The notes beneath the pieces are model-generated. The model saw only the letters and a list, made by a program, of their open reading frames with translations, did not search any database and was not told the origin of the DNA. This document shows positions 18,201-25,630 of a stretch of DNA of 64,000 nucleotides, one piece after another (within the stretch, counting starts at the first letter, position 1; each line of letters begins with the position of its first letter). The stretch comes from CAYMWF01 sp964394085 [NCBI: uncultured Gemmatimonadota bacterium]. Its GTDB lineage: Bacteria; GCA-2686955; CAYMWF01. Location of the stretch: the NCBI GenBank assembly GCA_964394085.1, contig CAYMWF010000026.1, positions 1-64,000 of the forward strand. The letters run 5' to 3'. Both the position numbers and the translations under genes were made by a program.

Positions 18201-18850
18201 TTGATTACCGCCTTCGAAAGCATGCTTTCGTACAACCGGCGGGCGCGCCCAGTGAAGTTGCAGGGCCGAAGCGCTTCAGCCTCACCATCGGACCACAGGA
18301 TTTCGAACTCGACCGATTCAACTATGCGTATCCGGGCAAGGGCGGGGTCGTACTGGACCGGATAGAACCGGAGGGTGAGGAAACGCTGCCCGGCCAGGTC
18401 CCATTCCGCTACTGTCTCGATTACTGTTCCGGGATACTCGGCCGCGAGCTTCCGCGCCGACCAGCCGGAACGGTCGGAACGGTCGGAACGGTCGGAAGCA
18501 GAGATCAGGTCCGCGTCGCTTCTGTCAAGGGGTTCGGGAAATTTTACCGGTACCGGGTTGAAGGATCCGGCCACATCCCTGGAGACCACGGATTCCACGG
18601 AAACGGCCGCGTTCACCGCATCCTCCGGCAGCGCCGCCACCAGGTCCCGGCAGGGCAGCGCCGGGAAACCTGGTTCAGTGGTGTGGGTCCAACCGCTCAG
18701 CTCGACGATGTCGCCTTCTCCGGTTCTGAGGATCCGCAACTCGTCGACCGGCGCATCCACGGAGTGGCGGGAGACGCCGCCGGCAGCCGAGATTGGGAGA
18801 CTAAGAACGGCTGCCAGGAAGAAAGCTCGGACATATCTATTGCGAATCAC
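15260..18850 (-). CDS. C25-type (gingipain-like) protease fused to a purple-acid-phosphatase-like domain
   Basis: 1196 residues from a GTG at 18850 preceded by AAGGAA. An in-frame ATG at 18910 is an alternative but puts 20 polar residues before the signal peptide. The order is: signal peptide (about 1-23), propeptide-like region (25-210), C25 domain (about 235-570) with candidate catalytic His439 in NHADHG and Cys488 in DDC, an Ig-like linker, a fibronectin-like domain (about 665-760) and a metallophosphoesterase. The latter has GDTRT (from 772), GDW (from 806), GNHD (843-846), YHEP (910-913) and GHNH (946-949), then a C-terminal Ig-like domain. A 9-bp repeat (CGGTCGGAA, 18471-18497) encodes a Ser-Asp-Arg repeat in the propeptide. 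No type IX sorting domain was seen. Confidence 0.85.
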   Translation of the reverse strand: MIRNRYVRAFFLAAVLSLPISAAGGVSRHSVDAPVDELRILRTGEGDIVELSGWTHTTEPGFPALPCRDLVAALPEDAVNAAVSVESVVSRDVAGSFNPVPVKFPEPLDRSDADLISASDRSDRSDRSGWSARKLAAEYPGTVIETVAEWDLAGQRFLTLRFYPVQYDPALARIRIVESVEFEILWSDGEAEALRPCNFTGRARRLYESMLSKAVINPDAVCLPPYPGGEENGSLSSGCYEHVIVTPDHLASAWDELVAWHLKKGVPDTVIVTSWIDTAYSGTPQEKLRGFISDAHVHWGTAWVLLGGDAGLLPCNTVSFAGKYVSTDGSYSDIDDDWISEVFVGRAPVETMGEAALFAGKVLDYEKNPPADFGATALLLGFDVDQATFAENMMSDFHNENLPWFFGVAEVFDSDPGSHRMEALAVLEAGPNFVNHADHGSPFAIGAGRLNHGTHIYISDIRSLSNGGRLGNMFSLSPFSNSFQMDDCFGEEYLLAENGGGVSFIGSSHTGWYIPGSTNAYSFLLDREYMSSVFADECRNLGLALATSKNSFYPSDDYYKLTWSAMNLLGEPEMEQWLADPADALVCYFDTIPPAPQDFAVRVFKGGTPVEEALVCARSLEEGIYLQELTDGHGAAFFQIAPEMDALEVTVSGQDLLPYEGEAAVADITVLRKGPYLLYPGESSGMSVRWQLDETASCTLEWGRDASYSDGSASTEEENAENHLHSFTFEGLTSGERYFYRVTVGGSGADFTGSFRAAPGEGDGGARLFCYGDTRTCPEVHDIVAVGILDAIAAAPDEPGLLLHCGDWTSSDTESDWDTEHFDARAANVRRLNSNFPVNGGRGNHDGMGTNYAKYWPYPYVNDFYWSFDFGPVHIAVVDQYAPYDFDSAQYAWLADDLASSTKPWKVMMYHEPAWSAGGGHPNNEEAQEYLHPLCVAHDVRVVIAGHNHYYARCEVDGVQYVTTAGGGAPLYGCDPFSPYLVSCARAYHYCELEFDGPRLDMRAVDIAGSVIDSFTVIRAQPDTDPPLPDPMEWEVEPYPSAPDSVTMTAVPAYDTSGVEYYFECVSGAGHHSGWQESPSYTDSALEPYTEYGYRVKARDRSPQQNETGFSETGVAVTHDAVTIIHAEYREFWRQLIVRATSSAQPEVTLTLVDIGEMAWKSSKNYYEFKRRVGECPPSVTVMSSAGGSDFTENID

Positions 18851-18954
18851 GTTGGTTCCTTGCGGGAGGGACCTCGTTCTGACCACACGGCAGTGTGGAT
18901 TGTTGTTCATTCACTCCCGAAAAATATAACCCCGCTATTTCATTAGCGCAATCA

Positions 18955-18982
18955 GGTATAGTGTAACGCCGGATAATATCAA
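18955..18982 (-). promoter_or_regulatory. Sigma-70-type promoter for the C25/phosphatase gene
   Basis: On the minus strand TTGATA (18982-18977) and TATACC (18960-18955) are 16 bases apart. Transcription would begin near 18948, giving a leader of about 40 bases to the ATG at 18910 or about 100 to the GTG at 18850. Confidence 0.45.
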
Positions 18983-19027
18983 GGGCGCGAATCGCCTTCG
19001 CGTCAAAGCGTTGCGGAGTCGCTTCGC

Positions 19028-20404
19028 TCATGCGGCAGGTGAGACCAGGATCCGGTGTGAACCGGGTGAATCCGGGGTCCATACCTCGAGGATTCCCGTA
19101 TCGCCTTCATACTCGAAGCTCCAGGAGCCTGCGGGGTCGGAGCACTCGACCTCGATCCCGTCCGGGTAGCGGCGCTCGCCGGTCGTGTAGATTTCAGTGG
19201 GACCGGTTACGCCCTCAACACGGTCGAACTCCACGTACAGCTCATTCCGGTTCGTCGAATATGACATTTTCACGGGATCACCAGCGATACGCCGGGCATA
19301 AGGACGCACGAGATATTGCAGCTGGAGACCCTCCTCGCCGTTATCCTCGATAACTCCGAATCCGTGGCTGGAGCCGTAATCGTAGCACCAGTATGTCCAA
19401 CCGGCCAGACGCCCGTCGAGGATACGGAGTATGTCGTTGAGATACTCACCCATCCCCTCGGTATCGCCCATGACTCCGAACTCGCCCAGGATCCAGGGAA
19501 CCTTCGCCAGGTTCGCCTCGCTGTCCCGCCGTTTCATGGTGAGGCGGATGTTCCAGGAGTTGCCGAGGTAGGGCAGGCCTTCATGGACGAGCGGATGGTA
19601 GTAGTGAGGAGCGTACGCCAGCCCTTCCCTGGGAAGGACGCCGAGCCTGGATTTCGAGCCCCAGTTGGTCGTAACGTGCGGCTCGTAGAAAACGAGCTGG
19701 TCGGGTGCTACCTCCCTGATCGCGTCGATGACCCCTGTGTAGAATCTGTCGAGGTAATTGAACTCGAAATTCCGCGGCAGGATCTCTCCGCAGAACGGCT
19801 CGTTCAGGATTTCGAAACCGAGCACCGCGGGATGGTCTGCGAAACGGGCCGCCACATGCGCCCAGGCGTTCTGGAAGTGCTCCTGAAGCACGTCCTCGGT
19901 CCAGAGGCTGGTGAAGGCGCGCCGGACGGCGGGCCACATGTAGTTGAGCCACCAGGGTTCGATGTAGTCGTAGTAGAGGCCGTCGTCCCAGGCGGCCCAG
20001 TCCGGAGCGCCGTCTCCGCCGTACTTCGGGCCGTATATGTCCTGGTGCATGTCGAGAATAACGAACAGACCGAGCGAATCGGCCCAGGCCACCCGCTCTG
20101 CGACTTTGTCGAGGTATTCCTCGTCGTAGACCCCCGGTTCGGGCTCTATTGCGTCCCAGAAGATCAGATACCGGACGGCGTTGAAGCCCCAGTCGGTCTT
20201 CATCCGCTCATAGTCCCCGAATTCATGCCATGAAATGCGGTCGGGAGCCCACTTGGCGGCATTCGAGATATTGATGCCGTGAAGGATAATCGCCCTTCCG
20301 TCGTCGTCGCGGATCCACACCTCGGAAGCGTTGCATGCGCCGGCGAAAACCGCTGCGGCTATCACCGGAATCACAATAGTCATAAGTATGTCTTGAAGTT
20401 TCAT
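19028..20404 (-). CDS. Secreted GH5 endoglycoceramidase-like glycosidase
   Basis: 458 residues. The ATG at 20404 follows GGAGAG at good spacing; the GTG two codons earlier is less likely. A signal peptide ends near residue 26. The GH5 barrel shows the acid/base in LNEPF (Glu202) and the nucleophile in LGEFG (Glu308). LDMHQDIYG and GDGAPDWA (about 117-136) are characteristic of endoglycoceramidase-type GH5 enzymes, which split glycosphingolipids between the oligosaccharide and ceramide. A small beta-sandwich closes the protein. With the alpha-galactosidase at 10135 it suggests use of eukaryote-type glycolipids or glycoconjugates, though the substrate is inferred from motif resemblance alone. 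Confidence 0.85.
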   Translation of the reverse strand: MKLQDILMTIVIPVIAAAVFAGACNASEVWIRDDDGRAIILHGINISNAAKWAPDRISWHEFGDYERMKTDWGFNAVRYLIFWDAIEPEPGVYDEEYLDKVAERVAWADSLGLFVILDMHQDIYGPKYGGDGAPDWAAWDDGLYYDYIEPWWLNYMWPAVRRAFTSLWTEDVLQEHFQNAWAHVAARFADHPAVLGFEILNEPFCGEILPRNFEFNYLDRFYTGVIDAIREVAPDQLVFYEPHVTTNWGSKSRLGVLPREGLAYAPHYYHPLVHEGLPYLGNSWNIRLTMKRRDSEANLAKVPWILGEFGVMGDTEGMGEYLNDILRILDGRLAGWTYWCYDYGSSHGFGVIEDNGEEGLQLQYLVRPYARRIAGDPVKMSYSTNRNELYVEFDRVEGVTGPTEIYTTGERRYPDGIEVECSDPAGSWSFEYEGDTGILEVWTPDSPGSHRILVSPAA

Positions 20405-20455
20405 GAGCACTCTCCATCCTTTTCAAGGCGTCCGGAGCCCTGAAAAATGTCCGTC

Positions 20456-20480
20456 GTATGCAGTATACAGTATAGCATAC
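20456..20480. promoter_or_regulatory. Inverted repeat in the GH5 promoter region
   Basis: GTATGC (20456-20461) and GCATAC (20475-20480) flank AGTATACAGTATA, about 52-76 bases upstream of the GH5 start. On the minus strand the segment offers two TATACT boxes, so it is likely both promoter and operator. No good -35 stands out. Confidence 0.35.
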
Positions 20481-20527
20481 AAATCAACAGGAGAAGAGCC
20501 GGACTTTAAAAATTGAAGAATCCGCGG

Positions 20528-21829
20528 TTAATAAACGTAACCCAGGCTTTTGAGCCGTTCGAGATACTCCGGTTCCGCTCCGGGCGCGCTTGTCTGAACC
20601 CGCTCCACAGGGACGGTATCATAAGTCGGAATCGACTTTACGGGAGGAGTCCCGACGAATGGGCCCGGCGCTCCCTCCATGTCGTCAGCCACGGGCAGTC
20701 CCATCCAGCGCAGAACCGTGGGCGTGACATCTTCGGCCTTAATCGACTGCGGCTCCAGCCGCGGTGTGATATCCCGGCCCCGGGCGAGAAAAACCCCTTT
20801 CGCCGCTCTCTCGGTTTTATGGGTGCCGGTAAGGTAGGGTTTGGGCATGCCGGCTTCGAATCCGTGATCCGACAGGATGAACACCAGGTCGTTCGTGCCG
20901 TAGTTCTCCAGGAGCCTGCCGATCAGGGCGTCGGTGTACCGGTAGTAGTTGCGGAGGGCGGCGGCGCCTGCTTCGCGCTGCTCCGGGGTCGAGCGGAGGT
21001 GCCCGGGGTAACGCTCTTCAGGTTCGAGGGTCCCCCAGAGGTGGTGGGAGACGCGGTCGATGCCGGGAAGCAGTATCATCATCAGGTCAGGCCGATGCTC
21101 CTTCTCTACGGCCAGCGCCATGCGCACCAGCGCATCATCCTCGGCCGTGCGACGGGTGAGCTTTTCACCCGACTCGCGGTTCCAGGGCGGAAAATCCTCG
21201 CTCCCCGCCAGGGGATCGGGAAAATCCGTTGCGCGGATTGTCGAGTTGAATAGTGAAGTAAGACGCGATGTCCATTCTTCGGGATATATGATCGGGCCTT
21301 CCGGCGGAGCCCCGGCTCCGACCGTTTCCCTGATGGCGGTCACCGAGGCCGGCAGTACGTGATCGGAAACCATGACGCCGCGTATTTCCTCCGGAGGGTA
21401 CGTATTCCAGAAGTTTATCACCGCGACTTCGAATCCCGCCCCGGAAACGATGTTCCAGAGTGCATTCGTCTTTCGATCGGTGCTGAGGTATAACCGCGGC
21501 TCTCCGGCGCCCGCTTTGTATGCAAAACCATGTATTCCGTGCGCTTCAGGGCTTTTACCGGTGGCTACAGTGTTCCAGATACGCGGCGATGTAAGGGGTT
21601 TGGCGGCGATCAGATGCCCCGAGACTCCTTGCAGGGTGACAGCCTCGAGGTGGGGGAGTTTCCCCTCCGCCAGCAGTGGAACCATGACCCGGGAGGATGC
21701 GCCGTCTATACCGACGAGTAAGACCCTCCCTTCCGGTCCCGTCCTCTTGCCGCACCCCTGGAAAACAACCAGGGCGGCAAGGCATAGAACCAGCAAACGG
21801 GAATAAATGAGCAAACTCTTTGATCGCAT
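20528..21829 (-). CDS. Alkaline-phosphatase-superfamily (type I phosphodiesterase-like) lipoprotein
   Basis: 433 residues from the ATG at 21829 (AGGAGGT just upstream); the ORF extends further but lacks features there. The signal ends in FQGC (lipidated Cys26). GIDGAS (Asp42) binds metal, and Thr80 in KPLTSPRIWNTVATG is at the nucleophile position of nucleotide pyrophosphatase/phosphodiesterase-type enzymes. Further metal ligands lie in LPGIDRVSHH and LSDHGFE. The C-terminus LKSLGYVY resembles the LRALGYIR end of the protein at 43409. It probably hydrolyses phosphodiesters or phosphonate-like headgroups in the periplasm; the substrate is unknown. Confidence 0.82.
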   Translation of the reverse strand: MRSKSLLIYSRLLVLCLAALVVFQGCGKRTGPEGRVLLVGIDGASSRVMVPLLAEGKLPHLEAVTLQGVSGHLIAAKPLTSPRIWNTVATGKSPEAHGIHGFAYKAGAGEPRLYLSTDRKTNALWNIVSGAGFEVAVINFWNTYPPEEIRGVMVSDHVLPASVTAIRETVGAGAPPEGPIIYPEEWTSRLTSLFNSTIRATDFPDPLAGSEDFPPWNRESGEKLTRRTAEDDALVRMALAVEKEHRPDLMMILLPGIDRVSHHLWGTLEPEERYPGHLRSTPEQREAGAAALRNYYRYTDALIGRLLENYGTNDLVFILSDHGFEAGMPKPYLTGTHKTERAAKGVFLARGRDITPRLEPQSIKAEDVTPTVLRWMGLPVADDMEGAPGPFVGTPPVKSIPTYDTVPVERVQTSAPGAEPEYLERLKSLGYVY

Positions 21830-21920
21830 ACGACCTCCTGGAAACCGCCCGCCCTCCGGCAGACACTCTACCGGGATGGAGGACTGCTTGTCACGTGCTT
21901 CCAGCTTCATTTTCTCGATT

Positions 21921-23018
21921 TCAGATATCGGTTTTGTATTTTTTGTATAATCCCCTGAACTGGTCATAGGTAAGACCGAGAGACCGTGCAGCCCGTTTCT
22001 GGCTGAACCTTGCACGTAATAGTGCGTCGCGAAGGATCGAAATTTCGAACTGTTCGACGGCCTGCCTGAAAGACCGGACACGGGGCGCCGGTTCCTGTGC
22101 GCCGAGCCGGGTGATTTCCACCTCTCCCGGCGAAGGGGCGCCTTCGCCCGGAGCCTCCGCGGATTGAACCGCCCGCTCCTCCGGCGTTTTCCCGCCGCCC
22201 GTATCCGGAAACTCCCGGAATGGATTGAAAACGATTTCTCTGATGAGGGGGGAATCCGTCCGGTATACGGCCCTTTCCACCACGTTTTTGAGCTCGCGGA
22301 CATTTCCGGGCCAGTCATAGCGCTCCAGGGATGCCGCTGCATCGTCGCCCAGCTCCGGAAGGTCGCGCCAGCCGAGCTCGTGAGCCATCCTGGATGCGAA
22401 ATGGTTGGCGAGCAGAAGAATGTCGCCGGTTCTCTCCCTGAGCGGCGGAAGGAAGAGAACTTCGAACGACAACCGATCGAGCAGATCGGGTTTGAAATCG
22501 CCGGCCTCGGCGAGTTCGGCCAGGTTGACGTTCGAAGCGCCTACGATCCGAACATCGACGTCGACGGAACGGGCTCCGCCGACCCGCTCGAAGTTTCCAT
22601 ATTCCACTACGCGGAGTATCTTCTCCTGGGCCTGCATCGGGATGTTTCCGACTTCGTCCAGGAAAAGAGTCCCCTCATCCGCCTGTTCGAACCTGCCGCT
22701 CCTCTGCCGGACCGCCCCGGTGAATGCGCCGGCCTCGTGCCCGAACAGTTCGGATTCGATCAGCGTCGGGGCCAGGGCGGCGCAGTTCAGCGTCACCAGC
22801 GGCCCTTCCCACCGCCCCGACAGGTAGTGAAGCCGACGGGCGGCCAGCTCCTTTCCAGTACCCCGCTCACCGAGGAGCAGCACCGGCCTGTCGACCTTGG
22901 CCGCCCTCGAAAGCCGCTCCTGGAAACGCAGAAAAGCCTCGGATCCGCCGATGGCATCCGGTATCCGCGAAGCCGGGGAACCTCCCGGACCTATGCTTCC
23001 AGATCCTGCTGCCGTCAT
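21921..23018 (-). CDS. pspF: PspF, sigma-54 activator of the phage-shock operon
   Basis: 365 residues from the ATG at 23018; a TTG nine codons upstream is open but less likely. There is no receiver or sensor domain, so the AAA+ domain starts near residue 22: Walker A GERGTGKE (50-57), the sigma-54 contact loop GAFTGA (97-102) and Walker B TLFLDEV (117-123). The C-terminus is a Fis-type HTH (QKRAARSLGLTYDQFRGL). E. coli PspF is similar but shorter (about 325 residues); the extra length is a linker of about 60 residues between AAA+ and HTH. It diverges from pspA, and an excellent sigma-54 promoter lies between them. Confidence 0.9.
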   Translation of the reverse strand: MTAAGSGSIGPGGSPASRIPDAIGGSEAFLRFQERLSRAAKVDRPVLLLGERGTGKELAARRLHYLSGRWEGPLVTLNCAALAPTLIESELFGHEAGAFTGAVRQRSGRFEQADEGTLFLDEVGNIPMQAQEKILRVVEYGNFERVGGARSVDVDVRIVGASNVNLAELAEAGDFKPDLLDRLSFEVLFLPPLRERTGDILLLANHFASRMAHELGWRDLPELGDDAAASLERYDWPGNVRELKNVVERAVYRTDSPLIREIVFNPFREFPDTGGGKTPEERAVQSAEAPGEGAPSPGEVEITRLGAQEPAPRVRSFRQAVEQFEISILRDALLRARFSQKRAARSLGLTYDQFRGLYKKYKTDI

Positions 23019-23056
23019 AGAAATCGTTTCCTTTTTCGCCTCCAATCGGCGAAATT

Positions 23057-23129
23057 AACCTCTTATTGGCTTATTTTACACCTTTACGACCAGGCTGTCA
23101 AACGAACAATTACCTAAATACAAGAGGTT
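23057..23129. promoter_or_regulatory. Possible PspF upstream activating sequence (inverted repeat)
   Basis: AACCTCTT (23057-23064) and AAGAGGTT (23122-23129) are perfect inverted copies 57 bases apart in the pspF-pspA intergenic region, upstream of the sigma-54 promoter. The placement fits enhancer sites; binding by PspF is inference. Confidence 0.35.
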
Positions 23130-23145
23130 ACGGCTCATCCCTGCC

Positions 23146-23161
23146 TGGCATGCTCCCTGCA
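23146..23161 (+). promoter_or_regulatory. Sigma-54 promoter of pspA
   Basis: TGGCATGCTCCCTGCA matches the -24/-12 consensus TGGCACG-N4-TTGCA with exact spacing; only two positions differ. Transcription would start near 23172, about 27 bases before the pspA start at 23199. Confidence 0.85.
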
Positions 23162-23198
23162 ATATATACGGTTCGAACCACGAGAACGGAGGTTAATC

Positions 23199-23885
23199 AT
23201 GGGCATCTTTTCAAGATTCCGAGACATCATCAACTCAAATATCAACTCGATGCTCGATAAGGCCGAAGACCCTGAGAAGCTTATTCGCCTCATGATCCAG
23301 GAGATGGAAGACACCCTGGTGGAGATCAAGGCTTCAACGGCCGCGGCCATTGCATCGAAAAAGAAGCTCGAGAGGGTGGTAGACGAAGTTCGCGGGCGTG
23401 CAGACAGCTGGGACTCCAGGGCTAAGCTCGCCGTCGACAAGGGCCGGGACGATCTCGCCCGGGAGGCTCTCCTCGAAAAAAGACGCTACGAAGAAAAGGC
23501 TCTCAGCCTCGAGGAAGAACAGGCCGACGCAGAAGCCTTGATCGCGCAGTACCAGGAGGATATCCTTAAACTCGAGGAGAAGCTTGCGGTGGTGCGGGAA
23601 AAGCAGCGGACCCTCGTGCAGCGCCATACAAGGGCCCAGGTGAAGAAACGGGCCGAAAAAGGCATTCGTAAAGCCGCCACCACCGACGCTTTCGTCCGGT
23701 TCGAGCAGTTCGCGAACCGCGTGGAACGGCTCGAAGCCGAAGCGGAGCTGATCAATTTCGGCGCGAAGTCGACATTAGACCAGGAGTTCGCCGGCCTCGA
23801 GGACGACGATGACATCGAGCGTGAGCTCGAGCAGCTCAAACAGGCATCCGCCGGTAAAGCGTCCGACGAAAAGAAGCAGGCCTGA
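23199..23885 (+). CDS. pspA: PspA/IM30 family membrane-protection protein
   Basis: 228 residues, nearly all helical, with the PspA opening (MGIFSRFRDIINSNINSMLDKAEDPEKLIRLMIQEME split over residues 1-37) including its amphipathic N-terminal helix, then a long coiled coil rich in Glu/Lys/Arg (about 70-160). PspA binds and restrains PspF and, under membrane stress, forms scaffolds on the inner membrane to stop proton leakage. It is the first gene of a sigma-54-dependent operon with the PspB- and PspC-like genes downstream, divergent from pspF. Confidence 0.95.
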   Translation: MGIFSRFRDIINSNINSMLDKAEDPEKLIRLMIQEMEDTLVEIKASTAAAIASKKKLERVVDEVRGRADSWDSRAKLAVDKGRDDLAREALLEKRRYEEKALSLEEEQADAEALIAQYQEDILKLEEKLAVVREKQRTLVQRHTRAQVKKRAEKGIRKAATTDAFVRFEQFANRVERLEAEAELINFGAKSTLDQEFAGLEDDDDIERELEQLKQASAGKASDEKKQA

Positions 23886-23920
23886 GCAATGAATTCCAGG
23901 TACCCATGGAGGTCCACGAT

Positions 23921-24211
23921 ATGATGTTAGGATTGGGTGAAGAATTCATCGGACTGCTCACTATCGTTCTCATATTCGGAACACCGCTGGTGTTCGTTCT
24001 CGGGGTGATATTCCTGATCGCTCTCAAGATTCTCAAGGGACCGTCGGCGAATCCCAAGCTTCGTACCGGCGACATGGAAGAGGCCAGGATGCTCCAGCAG
24101 ATTTTCAAGAATGTCACCGGCCTTGAAAAACGGGTCGAGTCGCTTGAGACGATACTGCTCGATCGGGCGCAGTCGAAGAAGAAAACCGCGAGAGAAGATG
24201 AAGATGAATAA
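23921..24211 (+). CDS. PspB-like membrane protein
   Basis: 96 residues. I chose the ATG at 23921, eight bases after GGAGG; the ATG at 23906 is upstream of that site. A single long hydrophobic segment (about residues 10-38) is followed by a soluble stretch with a short coiled coil (MEEARMLQQIFKNVTGLEKRVESLE interrupted at its middle) and a charged tail. E. coli PspB is 74 residues with the same order: membrane helix then coiled coil. Position between pspA and pspC supports the call; sequence alone would be weak evidence. Confidence 0.75.
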   Translation: MMLGLGEEFIGLLTIVLIFGTPLVFVLGVIFLIALKILKGPSANPKLRTGDMEEARMLQQIFKNVTGLEKRVESLETILLDRAQSKKKTAREDEDE

Positions 24212-24328
24212 CCGTTGCGATAAATCTCTTACCCAGGTTCGATCCCGTTCCGGGCGGAACGGCGGCGCAGGCCGCGGAAGAACCCGGCGGGAACGGTCCG
24301 GACGGTTTGCAGAAAGGATGGCATCACG

Positions 24329-24724
24329 ATGACACGTGATTATGTAAAGGAGCGAGGCGGCATCTACCGCGCCAGGGACGGATTCTTCCTCGGTGTATGC
24401 AAAGGGCTGGCGAGACACCTGGATATTTCGGTAGGCTGGATCCGTTTCTTAACGATAGCGATCTTCTTCTTCAGCGGTTTCTGGCCGATCTTCGGTCTCT
24501 ACTTCCTCGCGGCGCTCATCATGAAGCCCGAGCCCGTGATCCCATTCGAAACCCTTGAAGATCGCGAGTTCTACAATTCCTACATGTCGTCCTCGCGCAA
24601 AGGCACCCTCCACCGTCTGAAGGATGCTTCGAGCCGCCTCGACCGCAGGATCCGCCGCATCGAAGACATCGTCACGACACGCGAATACGACTGGGAGCGG
24701 CGCCTCAACAGCAACGACACGTAA
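24329..24724 (+). CDS. pspC: PspC-domain membrane protein
   Basis: 131 residues. The PspC domain occupies residues 8-70: a short charged N-terminus (GGIYRARDGFFLGVCKGLA), then HLDISVGWIRFLTI and two hydrophobic helices with SGFWPIFGLYFLAALIM. A basic helix follows (HRLKDASSRLDRRIRRIED). In the phage-shock response PspC and PspB sense envelope damage and release PspF by binding PspA. It is the last gene before the intrinsic terminator at 24774. Confidence 0.9.
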   Translation: MTRDYVKERGGIYRARDGFFLGVCKGLARHLDISVGWIRFLTIAIFFFSGFWPIFGLYFLAALIMKPEPVIPFETLEDREFYNSYMSSSRKGTLHRLKDASSRLDRRIRRIEDIVTTREYDWERRLNSNDT

Positions 24725-24773
24725 AAAAGCCGCCGCGGCAACCTCCGATTCTTAAACAACACTCTGCATATTC

Positions 24774-24814
24774 GAAGAGCCCCCCGCCCTTCACCGGGCA
24801 GGGGTTCTTCTTTT
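24774..24814 (+). terminator. Rho-independent terminator of the psp operon
   Basis: GAAGAGCCCC and GGGGTTCTTC form a long stem, extended inside by GCCC/GGGC around a short loop, and TTTT follows. It lies 50 bases after pspC. Confidence 0.85.
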
Positions 24815-25141
24815 AGAGGCACAGCCGATTCGACACCGGCGAAAACCCGGCTTTTCTTTTGTTTGCCGTGGACTTCATCCTGCGCGGAGGATATATTTAC
24901 CATCTGTTTCACCGTTGATTCCACCCGGCTGGAAACGGCGTCGAAACCGGGAAACAGGGGCGGGGAAGCGCTTCCTGTGCGAGGACGGCTTCATTCGGCA
25001 TCGCCCCGGGGCAGCGGCTGAACCGCCGGGTGCTCTCTGTTCCGCCTGTTGATTTAAAAGAAGACGGCGCATGTTAAGCCCGGGTTCCGTCAGGCAAAGA
25101 CTGGCCCGGCTCTAACGAGAACATTGCAGGAGAACGAAACA
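24815..25141. other. Intergenic region, no gene seen
   Basis: No reading frame in this 327-base stretch has coding character. It must hold the promoter of the AOR operon, but no clear -35/-10 pair stands out. Confidence 0.5.
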
Positions 25142-25630
25142 ATGTATCTTCTGATCGACCCCGAAAAGTGCACCGGCTGCCGCACCTGCGAGAGCTTCTG
25201 CTCCTTCAGGTGGGAAAAGGCCGTCGCACCCTCCGGCTCCGCCATCACCGTGGTGAAGTGGGAAGACGAGGGCGTTCATCTGCCCGTGGTTTGCGGCCAG
25301 TGCGACAGGGCGGCGTGCCTCGAGGTGTGCATCACCGGCGCGATTTCCATCAACGCTGAAACTGGCGCCGTAGCGGTAGACACCGCCCGCTGCGTCGGAT
25401 GCAAGATGTGCGTCACCGCCTGCGCCTCGGGCGGCGTCGCCTACATCGCCCGCGAAGGAACGGCCCGAAAATGCGACCTCTGCGACGGCGATCCCCTCTG
25501 CGCCCGCATCTGCCCGCACGACGCCATCGAAGCGGTGCGCGACGAGCTGGTGCCCGCTAAAAAGCGGCGTGCGGCCGCATCCCGTTATTACCGGTTCATG
25601 AAAACCGCGGCGGACGGAGGTGAACGATGA
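25142..25630 (+). CDS. Polyferredoxin subunit of the aldehyde oxidoreductase (AorA-like)
   Basis: 162 residues. The ATG at 25142 is nine bases after AGGAG; the ATG six codons earlier is before that site. Four [4Fe-4S] motifs are visible: CTGCRTCESFC (Cys10, 13, 16, 20), CGQCDRAACLEVC, CVGCKMCVTAC and CDLCDGDPLCARIC. This HydN/DmsB-like electron-transfer protein precedes an AOR-family subunit and overlaps it by four bases. In the Aromatoleum aromaticum AOR complex a similar small ferredoxin (AorA) joins the tungsten subunit (AorB) and an FAD subunit (AorC). The gene order here is the same. Confidence 0.88.
   Translation: MYLLIDPEKCTGCRTCESFCSFRWEKAVAPSGSAITVVKWEDEGVHLPVVCGQCDRAACLEVCITGAISINAETGAVAVDTARCVGCKMCVTACASGGVAYIAREGTARKCDLCDGDPLCARICPHDAIEAVRDELVPAKKRRAAASRYYRFMKTAADGGER

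Noticed and set aside
19316-20233. 305-codon plus-strand frame
   Set aside because: Antisense to the GH5 gene, which has its complete catalytic motifs.
22164-23117. 317-codon plus-strand frame
   Set aside because: Antisense to pspF and runs through the pspF-pspA promoter region.
23160-23195. GGTTCGAACC as a tRNA T-arm
   Set aside because: No acceptor stem or anticodon arm around it; it lies in the pspA leader.
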